In this document: positions 15,546 to 24,712 of the stretch, in pieces | Numbering within the stretch: position 1 is the first letter of the stretch | Layout: each line of letters begins with the position of its first letter | Origin: Opimibacter sp041746735 | GTDB lineage: Bacteria; Bacteroidota; Bacteroidia; Chitinophagales; Saprospiraceae | NCBI GenBank assembly: GCA_041746735.1 | Contig: JBGTGP010000010.1 | Location: 32,945 to 96,944 of the forward strand | Length of the DNA stretch: 64,000 nucleotides | Direction: 5' to 3' | The notes under the pieces: generated by a model | Told to the model about the DNA's origin: nothing | Database searches by the model: none | The model's input: the letters and a program-made list of their open reading frames with translations, nothing else | Program-made: the position numbers and the translations under genes

Positions 15546-16562
15546 TTACTTCACAAAGTAGACGATTTTGGTCAGCCATTTGGACGGATCCGGTTCAGCA
15601 CCGGGATCAGTGACATATTCTTCAACTGCCGGACTGAGTGGTTCAAGTTGCTTTTCCTGAATATATACATCCATCACCTCGTGGGCTTTGCCGAGGCCGT
15701 CATACGGACCATAGTAATTGACCGTCAGGGATTTGGCAGCAGGGAGTGTGATGACCTCCATGCCGGCCGGAGCTTTGATGTTGCCTGTGAAGGCGACGGC
15801 TGCGGCAAGATCTGTGGTGCCTTTTTCTTCATCCCAGGTATAATAGAGTCCGCAGGGCATACCAGCAGGTGTCCCACCAGCTTTTCCCAATGCTTCAAAG
15901 ACCGCAGGAAGGTTGCGAGCATAAAAGTCCTCCAACTCGGTAACAGCCATTGAACCACGAACGCCCAGATAAGTGCCACCGGGATAGTCACCCGGGATAA
16001 CCTCCAGGGCCGTCATATCGCCGGAGGTAACAGAGGCCATGAGGGAGGTGAGTTTAGATAGTCCTCGTTCAAAATCAGGTGCCATCATTTTGTCCATACT
16101 CATCAGGCTGGCAAAAATCCGGCTGACAAATCCGTTTTCACCCTTCAGCCCCCAGGTCACGTGTGTACCACCGGTGGTGTCCCTTAGGCGCATGTAGGCA
16201 GTGGCTTCTGAGGTCCAGGGCTCAAGAAACTCCAGTTTGGATTCCGCAAAGGCATTCGGCTCCAATACGGATATGGTTTGAGAGCCTTTTCCGACAGATT
16301 TGTTGCCCGACCAGTTGGATTTGGATCCGACGGTCCCTTCCGTCCCGGTATATTCGACCACCATATTGGTATCTTTTTCAGCCCAGGGGGACCAGAGTTG
16401 TGATTTCTGGAGCGAACTTATGTACGGCCAGACTTGTGCAGGTGTTCCAGGTACTACCGCGGTTCTGGAAACATCAAAGGTTTTGGGCCCCACAAGTCCA
16501 AGGATCACAGCGATCACAATGAGCAGGCCAATGAGGTAAAGCAGGTACTTCAAAAATTTCAT
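15546..16562 (-). CDS. SRPBCC domain + GyrI-like effector-binding domain protein
   Basis: A 338-aa protein with one N-terminal membrane segment (YLLYLIGLLIVIAVILGLV). Residues about 30-170 form a START/SRPBCC ligand-binding domain (SRTAVVPGTPAQVWPYISSL, LWSPWAEKD). The rest resembles the GyrI/AraC-effector-binding fold (YLGVRGSMAVTELEDFYARN, LPAAKSLTVNYYGPYDGLG, ending DPSKWLTKIVYFVK). This tandem is common in Bacteroidota and probably binds small hydrophobic ligands at the membrane. Single gene with its own terminator. The ligand is unknown. Confidence 0.82.
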   Translation of the reverse strand: MKFLKYLLYLIGLLIVIAVILGLVGPKTFDVSRTAVVPGTPAQVWPYISSLQKSQLWSPWAEKDTNMVVEYTGTEGTVGSKSNWSGNKSVGKGSQTISVLEPNAFAESKLEFLEPWTSEATAYMRLRDTTGGTHVTWGLKGENGFVSRIFASLMSMDKMMAPDFERGLSKLTSLMASVTSGDMTALEVIPGDYPGGTYLGVRGSMAVTELEDFYARNLPAVFEALGKAGGTPAGMPCGLYYTWDEEKGTTDLAAAVAFTGNIKAPAGMEVITLPAAKSLTVNYYGPYDGLGKAHEVMDVYIQEKQLEPLSPAVEEYVTDPGAEPDPSKWLTKIVYFVK

Positions 16563-16660
16563 ATTCGTTGGTTTTTAATTGATAAATATAACGCTTTCCA
16601 TAGGGCAATAGCTTTCTGCTCCTGAAGAATATTTCTGTATTATTGGCACCCAAATACATC

Positions 16661-19600
16661 ATGCACATGTCCGCAACATCTTATTTTTTCAAAATCACAT
16701 ATCTTCTGATCCTCACGGTGATCTTCCTTTCATGTGGGAAGGGAAATGAACCGACTACCGAAGGACCTGAACGGCCTTATCAACCCTGGATTTTTCGCTC
16801 AGTACTGGATGAACAACCCCGGATCATCACGCTGGCCCTGCATGATGATGTCTGGGCGGCGTATCATACCGACAGTTGCTCGCTCTACAAAGTCTGGAAA
16901 GGCCATGTCCATCTTCAGGGAGCTGTATATGACAACGGGCATGGACCACAACCCATTACTATCGGTGATGGCTGGATCGTCAATCCATACAAACGCCCGT
17001 GGAGGGTCAGCAATCAGAATGAAGATGTCCTGCAAAACGTGCAATGGAATGGTCATGCTGTGCGCAGCGGACGGGCTGTCCTGAAGTATACACTCCAATG
17101 CAGAGACGGAATAAACATCAGCGTGGAAGAGCATCCCGAGTTTTTGGAAAAGGATGGCCAGGCAGGTTTTGAGCGTACCTTCCGGATACTGGATATACCG
17201 GAAGGATATGAAGTCAGCATAGACCAGCAAGTATCTTCCGTAGCATTAGCCCGGCAGATCATCACCAATGGTACCTGGTCCGTTACGGAGGAAAAAAAGG
17301 AAGATCGCGACGGCAAACAAGTGATCACGTACAATGGCAGTTTGAATCTCTTGCCCAAAGAGGACACCCGCTTCAGCATTTATTTTATCAACACTCCTGT
17401 GGTGCAGAATGTCAATTCAACCGGACTTGCGGAAGGCGAATCATTACCCCTCGGTCAGCGACTCATTGCTAAAAATGATTGCAAAACCTGCCATAACGAA
17501 AAAGTACAAACAATCGGCCCCTCCTACCTCCAGATCGCAGAACGGTATCCCTGGAATGAAGCATCTGTCATCACGCTGGCCAACAAGATCATTCAGGGTG
17601 GAAGTGGCATCTGGGGTTCGCAGGTGATGAGCCCGCATCCGGAATTGCCCCGGCAGGATGCTATCGAAATGGCCAGATACATCCTGCGACTTGATACAAC
17701 AGATATCGGGCAGCGTGAGGGATCAGGCGGAACACCACTGGTCATGACCACACCGGTGCAGGAGGTGAAAAATCTGTTCCCGGGACTATTAGTAGAAGTG
17801 TGGACAAACCAAAAAGGACACAATAAGATACCTGTGATCCCTCCAGGAAAACGCGGTAATCAGGCTGGGATACTGATGGAATTTCAAGGTATTGATGCCA
17901 CAGATTTTGGCGGATTGGATGAAGATTTTGTCCTGCATGCCCGTGGCTATGTATATATCGAAAAGGAAATAGAGACCGGTCTGCGCATCTGGAGTGATGA
18001 TGGTTCACGCGTGACGCTGGATGGTCAGATCATACTGGATAATGATGGATTGCATGGTACAGAGATGAAACAGACCATGGTTCGGCTTTCGAAAGGATAT
18101 CATCCGATATGGATAGAATACCTCCAGGGTAAGGGTGGGCGATATCTGTCATTCGAGTGGAAGCCGGAAGGCGCAGCGGATTGGACGGGTCTGCCATCCG
18201 ATATCTTGCTGCATTCGGCGGATGACCATGACATTCTGAAAGGAAAAACTTTGTCCCTGGCAGTAGGAAAGGCCATCCCGGGAGACCGGTCGCCTGTCGT
18301 CAGTGTTCATCCTTCATATGATCTGTCACAGGCGAGACCTGATGATTTTTTCCCCAAAGTGGGCGGAATGGATTTTTTGTCAAACGGAACACTCGTGATC
18401 AGCACCTGGGACCCGGCCGGTGCGGTATATCTGCTGAGTCAGGTTTCTACAGGGGATCCTTCTAAAATCAAAGTCAAACAAATCGCATCCGGACTGGCCG
18501 AGCCACTGGGCCTCAAGGTGCTGAACGACACCATTTATGTCTTACAAAAACAGGAGCTGACACGTCTGATCGATACCAATGGAGATCAGATCATCGATGA
18601 ATACCAATGCGTAAATAATAACTGGCCTACTTCGGCTAATTTTCATGAATTCGCTTTTGGGCTGGCCGGCAAGGATGGTGATCTCTTTGCTACGCTGGCG
18701 ATCGCGATACAGCCCGGAGGAGCTTCAGGATTAAACCAGAAATCAAGCAGAGGACATGTTGTCCGGTTTGATCTTCCTTCCGGTGAGCTGTCCTATATGG
18801 CCAGTGGTCTGAGGACACCCAACGGAATTGGATTAGGCGTCGAAGATGAGATTTTTGTCGCAGACAATCAGGGCGACTGGTTGCCCAGCAGTAAGATTTT
18901 GCATGTGAGACAGGGTGATTTTTTTGGCTCACGTGCGGTGGATTTTAAAGGCACAGCAACCTTAATGGAGAAACCGCCATTGGTTTGGCTTCCACAGGAT
19001 GAGATAGGCAATTCGCCTTCCACACCCTTGGAAATTAAAGATGGTCCTTATGTAGGTCAGATGATTCATGGTGAAGTGACACATGGGGGTATCAAACGAG
19101 TTTTTGTTGAAAAGATCAATGGAGAGTATCAAGGTGTAGTATTCCGGTTTATTCAGGGACTCGAAGCAGGGGTCAATCGAATGGTCTGGGGGCCCGATGG
19201 GGGATTGTATGTCGGAGGGATTGGTTCTACGGGCAACTGGCAGCAAACCGATAAACTCTGGTATGGACTTCAGCGGCTGAAGTACAATCAGAAACCGACA
19301 TTCGAAATGCTGGCCGTACGGGCCAAAAGTAATGGGGTGGAAATTGAGTTTACCGAACCTCTTCGGGAGGGTGATGGCTGGAACACCGCAGACTGGGAGG
19401 TGCGACAGTGGAGGTATGTTCCGACCATTGAGTATGGCGGACCCAAAGTGGATCCCGTTGTACTCAAGGTGGTGGCGGCTTCGGTTTCCCCAGACCGAAA
19501 GAAAGTATCCCTCCAGCTTGCCGGTATGAAGGCGGGACATGTAGTGTACATTCATATGAATGACAGGTACATCAGTGATGCCAGCCTGCCGCTGTGGTCT

Positions 19601-20338
19601 ACGGAAGCCTGGTATACGATGAATCAACTTCCGGTCAATGATCCCGTCGTACTGTTACCTCCTCCAGTTGTACTTCAAAATACATTGACCGAAAATGAAA
19701 AGTCTGCCGGTTGGAAGCTGCTCTTTGACGGAAGTACGACACAGGGGTGGCAAAATTTCAGAAAAACGACCATCGGCAGTAGTTGGATCATAGAGGATGG
19801 CTCGCTGATGCTGGATGCCCGTCGTCATCCGGATGGTCACTGGCAAGTACCTGATGGTGGTGATATCGTCACCACTGACGTGTATGAAAACTTTGAATTC
19901 AACATCGAATGGAAGATATCCGCCTGTGGTAACAGTGGGATCATTTATAATGTCGTGGATTCTGCCGGATATGAATACGTATGGCAGACTGGCCCTGAAA
20001 TGCAGATTCTGGATAATGCGTGTCATCCGGATACCCGATACGTCACGCATCGGGCAGGAGACCTGTACGATCTCATTGCGTGTAGCTATGTCACTGTACG
20101 ACCGGCAGGAGAGTGGAACAAAGTCAGGATCATCAAAAACAAAGGCAAAGTTGAACATTGGCTTAACGGGGTACTGGTGGTTTCGTATGAAATGTACACG
20201 GACGAATGGCTACAGAAAATCAGTCAATCCAAATTTAAGGACATGCCCGGCTTTGGAAGAGCACGTCAAGGCAAGATTGCGTTGCAGGACCATGGGGACA
20301 GAGTCTGGTTCCGGAATATCAAGATCAGGATGCTCTAG
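16661..20338 (+). CDS. Giant lipoprotein: cytochrome c, PA14, beta-propeller and DUF1080 domains
   Basis: Modular exported protein of about 1225 aa. A lipoprotein signal (ITYLLILTVIFLSCGKG) puts it on the membrane surface. Around residue 274 a c-type haem motif CKTCHN is followed by a Met-containing segment (WGSQVMSPHPEL). Residues about 372-527 look like a PA14 carbohydrate-binding beta-barrel (DDGSRVTLDGQIILDNDG). Residues about 547-877 form a glucose/sorbosone dehydrogenase-like propeller (TWDPAGAVYLL, LRTPNGIGLG, NRMVWGPDGGLYVGG). Residues about 1014-1225 are a DUF1080/3-keto-disaccharide hydrolase domain (WKLLFDGSTTQGWQNF). It suggests oxidative sugar breakdown coupled to electron transfer. 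ATG 16661 or 16667 fits the signal peptide; a TTG at 16643 is less likely. Confidence 0.82.
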   Translation: MHMSATSYFFKITYLLILTVIFLSCGKGNEPTTEGPERPYQPWIFRSVLDEQPRIITLALHDDVWAAYHTDSCSLYKVWKGHVHLQGAVYDNGHGPQPITIGDGWIVNPYKRPWRVSNQNEDVLQNVQWNGHAVRSGRAVLKYTLQCRDGINISVEEHPEFLEKDGQAGFERTFRILDIPEGYEVSIDQQVSSVALARQIITNGTWSVTEEKKEDRDGKQVITYNGSLNLLPKEDTRFSIYFINTPVVQNVNSTGLAEGESLPLGQRLIAKNDCKTCHNEKVQTIGPSYLQIAERYPWNEASVITLANKIIQGGSGIWGSQVMSPHPELPRQDAIEMARYILRLDTTDIGQREGSGGTPLVMTTPVQEVKNLFPGLLVEVWTNQKGHNKIPVIPPGKRGNQAGILMEFQGIDATDFGGLDEDFVLHARGYVYIEKEIETGLRIWSDDGSRVTLDGQIILDNDGLHGTEMKQTMVRLSKGYHPIWIEYLQGKGGRYLSFEWKPEGAADWTGLPSDILLHSADDHDILKGKTLSLAVGKAIPGDRSPVVSVHPSYDLSQARPDDFFPKVGGMDFLSNGTLVISTWDPAGAVYLLSQVSTGDPSKIKVKQIASGLAEPLGLKVLNDTIYVLQKQELTRLIDTNGDQIIDEYQCVNNNWPTSANFHEFAFGLAGKDGDLFATLAIAIQPGGASGLNQKSSRGHVVRFDLPSGELSYMASGLRTPNGIGLGVEDEIFVADNQGDWLPSSKILHVRQGDFFGSRAVDFKGTATLMEKPPLVWLPQDEIGNSPSTPLEIKDGPYVGQMIHGEVTHGGIKRVFVEKINGEYQGVVFRFIQGLEAGVNRMVWGPDGGLYVGGIGSTGNWQQTDKLWYGLQRLKYNQKPTFEMLAVRAKSNGVEIEFTEPLREGDGWNTADWEVRQWRYVPTIEYGGPKVDPVVLKVVAASVSPDRKKVSLQLAGMKAGHVVYIHMNDRYISDASLPLWSTEAWYTMNQLPVNDPVVLLPPPVVLQNTLTENEKSAGWKLLFDGSTTQGWQNFRKTTIGSSWIIEDGSLMLDARRHPDGHWQVPDGGDIVTTDVYENFEFNIEWKISACGNSGIIYNVVDSAGYEYVWQTGPEMQILDNACHPDTRYVTHRAGDLYDLIACSYVTVRPAGEWNKVRIIKNKGKVEHWLNGVLVVSYEMYTDEWLQKISQSKFKDMPGFGRARQGKIALQDHGDRVWFRNIKIRML

Positions 20339-20396
20339 CAAAGCAGTCGTCTCGGTTAATCCTTCGTTAAAATGCATGATGTACGGATCATGCCCG

Positions 20397-20404
20397 TATT
20401 TTTG
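20397..20404 (+). promoter_or_regulatory. -7 promoter element of the sensor kinase (TATTTTTG)
   Basis: Perfect TAnnTTTG ending 11 nt before the kinase ATG. It indicates that the two-component genes are transcribed separately from the large lipoprotein gene that ends 58 nt upstream. Confidence 0.6.
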
Positions 20405-20415
20405 TTTCCTGCTGT

Positions 20416-21945
20416 ATGAGTAAACGTGCGATCTGGCTGATCATCATCCTGATGACCATCGGACTCCTGGGATCAAGCCTGATCCAGGTGTACTGGTTCA
20501 ATTGGTCTATGAATCAACAGGAAACCCGATTTGATACCCATGTGATTGAAGCTCTCAACAAAGTGGAAGAACGGCTGACCTCCATTGAGACCAAAGCACC
20601 TTTAGATGTCCTCAATACCCTCAATCGGGCTCCGTCTTTCATGATCCAGCAGGAGATCGCAGCCTTTGTGGAAGAGTCAGGTATGCTCGGCAAGGAATTG
20701 CAGCAAAGTCTCGAGCAACTCAATGATAGCTTATTTCAGTCGGATAAGCTGATGTTATTATTGGATTCAATGGATCATTGGCGGAGGCAGAGTGCATATT
20801 GGGAGATTTTGGATGAACAGCGCAGGTACAATCCCCCGGATATTGCTGAACGTATCGATCCACAACAATTGACCCAGTTTATCAAGGAAGAATTACAGAG
20901 CAGGGGTATTGATCTGCCATACCAATATGGCGTGATTCAGGTGGTCGATTCAACATTTGTCATCATCAATGGCAATTATGTGGTTGGCAGTATGGATGAT
21001 TCTTCAGCCAGTCATGTCGACAATCCACAGTCCAGGAGTTTGTTCAACTCCAAATACCAGGTGGCCTTATTCCGCAGTGACCTCAAATCTTCACCAGGCT
21101 GGCTGAATCTTCATTTTCCCAGTAAGACCAGTTGGCTCTGGTATTCGTTGCTGCCGACGATGCTGGCGGCCGTTCTGTTTACCTTTTTGATTCTCTTTTG
21201 CTTCAGTTATACGATCCATGTGATTCTGCGTCAAAAGAAGGTGTCGGAGATGAAGACGGATTTCATCAACAACATGACGCACGAGTTTAAGACCCCCATC
21301 GCCACGATTTCACTTGCGGCGGATTCGATCGCGAGTCCCAAAGTCATTCATGACGAAAGTAAAATCAATCGCTTCATTGGCATCATTCGCCAGGAAAACA
21401 AGCGGATGTTGCAGCAAGTAGAGCGGGTGTTGCAGATGGCTCAGATCGATAAGCGGGATTTTCAGCTCCGTGTGACGGACGTGGATATCCATGAAGTCAT
21501 TCGCCAGGCGGTAGAGCATTTGAGTCTCCAGGTACAACAGCGACAGGGCCGGATTGACATGCAACTTGATGCTGAACCCGGGATGATCCAAGGTGACCAA
21601 ACGCATCTATCCAATGTGATCCACAATCTGCTGGACAATGCCAACAAATATTCAGAAGGTACGCCTGTGATAAAGATCAGTACCTTTAGCCGCGGTGAGG
21701 GTTTGGAAATCACGGTCGAGGATAAAGGGATCGGGATGACCAAAGAAGATCAAAAGCATATCTTTGATAAGTTCTACCGGGTTCATACCGGAAACCGGCA
21801 CGATGTTAAGGGATTTGGGCTGGGATTGAGCTATGTCAAGGCGATTGCGACGGCACACCAGGGAAGGATTGAGGTTAAAAGTGAATTGGGTAAAGGCAGT
21901 CGGTTTACACTTCACCTTCCGGATAGACTCAAAAACACGAAATAA
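20416..21945 (+). CDS. Sensor histidine kinase (RprX-like)
   Basis: A 509-aa membrane-bound sensor kinase. The first transmembrane segment is at about 5-28 (WLIIILMTIGLLGSSLIQVYW), followed by an extracytoplasmic sensor region of about 210 residues and a second membrane segment near 245-268. The HisKA domain has NNMTHEFKTPIATIS with the phospho-acceptor His289. The ATPase domain has NVIHNLLDNANKYSEG (N box), VEDKGIGM (G1), FDKFYRV (F box) and KGFGLGLSYVKAI (G2). The cognate OmpR-type regulator follows after 48 nt with its own promoter-like box. The arrangement resembles the Bacteroides RprX-RprY pair. Confidence 0.93.
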   Translation: MSKRAIWLIIILMTIGLLGSSLIQVYWFNWSMNQQETRFDTHVIEALNKVEERLTSIETKAPLDVLNTLNRAPSFMIQQEIAAFVEESGMLGKELQQSLEQLNDSLFQSDKLMLLLDSMDHWRRQSAYWEILDEQRRYNPPDIAERIDPQQLTQFIKEELQSRGIDLPYQYGVIQVVDSTFVIINGNYVVGSMDDSSASHVDNPQSRSLFNSKYQVALFRSDLKSSPGWLNLHFPSKTSWLWYSLLPTMLAAVLFTFLILFCFSYTIHVILRQKKVSEMKTDFINNMTHEFKTPIATISLAADSIASPKVIHDESKINRFIGIIRQENKRMLQQVERVLQMAQIDKRDFQLRVTDVDIHEVIRQAVEHLSLQVQQRQGRIDMQLDAEPGMIQGDQTHLSNVIHNLLDNANKYSEGTPVIKISTFSRGEGLEITVEDKGIGMTKEDQKHIFDKFYRVHTGNRHDVKGFGLGLSYVKAIATAHQGRIEVKSELGKGSRFTLHLPDRLKNTK

Positions 21946-21977
21946 TATTGCAGGATACCCGTTGGGCATGAATTTGA

Positions 21978-21985
21978 TAATTTTG
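21978..21985 (+). promoter_or_regulatory. -7 promoter element of the response regulator (TAATTTTG)
   Basis: Perfect TAnnTTTG ending 8 nt before the regulator ATG, within the 48-nt spacer behind the kinase stop. It would allow independent expression of the regulator from a near-leaderless mRNA. Confidence 0.55.
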
Positions 21986-21993
21986 TTTTACGT

Positions 21994-22713
21994 ATGTCAG
22001 CAAGTAAAATACTTTTAGTGGAGGATGATCAGAACTTTGGCGATGTGCTGAAGTCGTATCTGGAGATGCATGATTATGAAGTCACTCTGGCATCGGATGG
22101 TGTCATAGGATTGGAGAGTTACAAGAAGGGCAGCTTCGATCTTTGCATTTTTGACGTGATGATGCCGAGGAAGGACGGATTTACGTTAGCCAGAGAAATC
22201 CGGGAAAAGGACAAGGAGATGCCTATCATTTTTCTGACGGCCAAAAACCTGAAAGAAGACGTATTGGAAGGCTTCAAGATCGGCGCCGATGATTATCTGT
22301 CCAAACCCTTTAATTCCGAAGAATTGTTGCTGCGCATTCAGGCCATACTCCGCCGCGTTCAGAAAGGGGTAGAGAAGGAGGATGAAATCAAGGAATACGA
22401 TATCGGTCAGTATCATTTCAACTATCCGCTTCGGGTCCTCACCTGGCAGGGCGGTAGTGGTAACGAAAAAGAAAAATTATCCCCGAAAGAGGCCCATCTG
22501 CTCAAGATGTTTTGTCAGCACAAAAATGATGTACTGACGCGGGCAGAAGCGTTAGCGAAAATTTGGGGAGAAGACAACTATTTCACCGCTCGTTCCATGG
22601 ACGTCTTTGTGACCAAATTGCGCAAATATCTGAGCAAGGATCAGAATCTGCAGATTCTCAATATCCATGGCAATGGATTTCGCCTGATTGAAAAAGATAA
22701 AGTGGATTATTAA
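21994..22713 (+). CDS. OmpR-family response regulator (RprY-like)
   Basis: A 239-aa DNA-binding regulator. The receiver domain (residues about 1-120) has LLVEDDQNF, phospho-acceptor Asp54 in CIFDVMMPRKDG, FLTAK and GADDYLSKPF. The winged-helix effector domain (about 135-235) has SPKEAHLLKMFCQHKNDV, EALAKIWGEDNYFTARSMDV and LRKYLSKD. It is paired with the kinase immediately upstream. The stop lies only 4 nt from the convergent TPR gene, with no room for a separate terminator. Confidence 0.94.
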   Translation: MSASKILLVEDDQNFGDVLKSYLEMHDYEVTLASDGVIGLESYKKGSFDLCIFDVMMPRKDGFTLAREIREKDKEMPIIFLTAKNLKEDVLEGFKIGADDYLSKPFNSEELLLRIQAILRRVQKGVEKEDEIKEYDIGQYHFNYPLRVLTWQGGSGNEKEKLSPKEAHLLKMFCQHKNDVLTRAEALAKIWGEDNYFTARSMDVFVTKLRKYLSKDQNLQILNIHGNGFRLIEKDKVDY

Positions 22714-22717
22714 ACGA

Positions 22718-24547
22718 TCACTGCATGTGATCATCCACGGGCTCAAAATCACCCCGTAAGGTTCGGAATCGTTTACGCGCCTCTATGGCAAAGGTACTGT
22801 CAGTGTATTCCATAAACAGTTTTTCATAGCTGGCTTTGGCTTTTTCCGGATCATTCAGTTGAGCTTCGTACAACTGCGCCAAATGATAGAGTGCATTGTC
22901 CGCTCTGATCTCCTTCGGAAAAGAATCAATAATTTCCTGATAGAGCGATTCTGCTGTAGTATACTCTCGTTTCTTTTCGTAGAGTCTGGCTTTGAGATAG
23001 AGCATGTCATCCTTTAGTCCATGATCGGAATACAGATTGCCCAGTAGGGTGAGTTTACCGATCGCTTCGTCCAGTTTGTTTTGAAAAATCAGCAATTCCG
23101 CTTTGGCAAATTCGGTCATGACATGTGAGCTGGTATCCAGTCCGAGATTATCCATGATGAAAATGCTCAGATCCAGTGCGTCATTGGCAATGAGTTTAGA
23201 GGTGGACGTTTTGAGAATATCAAACTGGGTCTGAGCCCATTCAAAATCACCGTTGTAGTATGATAACTTGGCATTTCTGAACCGGGCATCCTGACCGATC
23301 AGGTCTTCTACAAATGCTTTGTCCACCTGAGAATAAAGCAGTGTCGCTTCCCAAACTTCACCGGACATAAGGTAATAGTCGCCCAGGTCCAGTTTGGCAT
23401 TGGCCTGGATATATGGATTGATGCCAGCCATGTGAACAATCTCTTCCAGCAGCGCAATAGCCTTATCCAGATCATTGATATAGAGGGCTTGCAGCATAGC
23501 CAGCTCGGAGACGATCAGCGCTGTTCCGGGATGAATGCCATGTTGGGCCAGGAAGGACTCGTATTCGGACTCCAGCGAACGCAGTTGTTCGGGTGTATAG
23601 CTATAGTGGTCTGTGATCTGACGACGCTTGGTGGCCAGGCTGGCGCGCTTGGCTTCCAGATAATAAGGTGTGCCGACACCCTGATTTGATAAGATGTATT
23701 CAAATCCATCGATGGCGGTAGGATAATCCCGGTCATTGGCTGCGATCTGGGCCAGGCGATACACCCGCAATCCGTTTTCGCCCAATCGTTTGTCCAATGC
23801 TTTAGCCTGTCGCATGGCTTTACTATAATCCTTCTGTTGGATGAAGGTCCAGGCCAGCATTTCCGGGAGAAAATCCGTATCCGGAAAATCCTGCATGAAA
23901 ATGTAGAGCTGTGAAAGGAGTTCAGGAAAGTCTTCCGTTTTCAGCGAGCGTTGAAGTAGATTTTGGATGTTCTGGATCCGGTCCGGATTGGAGAGCAGGG
24001 AATAGAGATATTGTTCGATCATATTGGGAGTATCCCCATTGCGCTTATAGAGGTCGGCCAGTTGGTAGGAAAAGATGCCTTTTTTCCCCATGACCTCCTC
24101 CCCTTTGATATATGTGGATATCGCTTCATCATATTTGGCCTGACTGAGAAACGCATTGCCGAGCCGGGTTATGACGTCTATTCGGGGAGGTAGTTGCTCA
24201 ATGGCTGTCCGGTAGGAAGTTTGCGCATCGTCATAGTGTCCTATCCGCTCCTGTACATTACCGAGCGTGACCAGCATACTAAAGTCTTCCGGCTGGAGTT
24301 TCATTTGTTCCTTGATCTCGCGCTCCGCTTGTTCGTATAGCCGTTGCGCCAGCAGGCATTCGACATACTTATTGAAATAGATGTAGTTATTGGTTTTTTT
24401 TGCGATGTCATGGAGTTTGAGATAAAGATCACCAGCTTTTTGGTATTCACCTTCCAGATAATACTGATCCGCCAGTTTTGAATTCTGAGCATATAGACCT
24501 ATATGAAACCAGGTCATCAGGGAGAGGAAAAGTATATAAGTCTTCAT
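22718..24547 (-). CDS. Exported tetratricopeptide-repeat protein
   Basis: A 609-aa protein with a signal peptide (MKTYILFLSLMTWFHIGLYAQ) and TPR-type helical repeats over almost the full length. Examples are residues about 25-60 (ADQYYLEGEYQKAGDLYLKL), 90-125, 125-160 and the C-terminal YLKARLYEKKREYTTAESLY followed by AQLYEAQLNDPEKAKASYEK. The last two repeats resemble YbgF/BamD-type modules. It probably acts as a periplasmic scaffold. It overlaps no other gene but converges tightly (4 nt) with the response regulator. Partner proteins cannot be inferred. Confidence 0.88.
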   Translation of the reverse strand: MKTYILFLSLMTWFHIGLYAQNSKLADQYYLEGEYQKAGDLYLKLHDIAKKTNNYIYFNKYVECLLAQRLYEQAEREIKEQMKLQPEDFSMLVTLGNVQERIGHYDDAQTSYRTAIEQLPPRIDVITRLGNAFLSQAKYDEAISTYIKGEEVMGKKGIFSYQLADLYKRNGDTPNMIEQYLYSLLSNPDRIQNIQNLLQRSLKTEDFPELLSQLYIFMQDFPDTDFLPEMLAWTFIQQKDYSKAMRQAKALDKRLGENGLRVYRLAQIAANDRDYPTAIDGFEYILSNQGVGTPYYLEAKRASLATKRRQITDHYSYTPEQLRSLESEYESFLAQHGIHPGTALIVSELAMLQALYINDLDKAIALLEEIVHMAGINPYIQANAKLDLGDYYLMSGEVWEATLLYSQVDKAFVEDLIGQDARFRNAKLSYYNGDFEWAQTQFDILKTSTSKLIANDALDLSIFIMDNLGLDTSSHVMTEFAKAELLIFQNKLDEAIGKLTLLGNLYSDHGLKDDMLYLKARLYEKKREYTTAESLYQEIIDSFPKEIRADNALYHLAQLYEAQLNDPEKAKASYEKLFMEYTDSTFAIEARKRFRTLRGDFEPVDDHMQ

Positions 24548-24661
24548 GCTGTCAACAAATAAATCCGTGCTTTAAAACGTAGGGAGTCCGTGTAAAGTTG
24601 CTCAGCGTATGTGCACGTTGACGTAATTACAAAGATGTGGTTCAAGGTAGGGTTTGAAATG

Positions 24662-24694
24662 AAAAAGGTTGACAGTGTTCGGTCAACCTTTTTT
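24662..24694 (-). terminator. Terminator of the haloperoxidase-like gene
   Basis: Perfect 10-bp stem AAAGGTTGAC/GTCAACCTTT with an 8-nt loop, flanked by A and T runs on both sides, so it can work in either direction. It lies 19 nt behind the stop of the PAP2/haloperoxidase gene. Confidence 0.88.
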
Positions 24695-24712
24695 ATTTCC
24701 GCTAGCCAGAGA

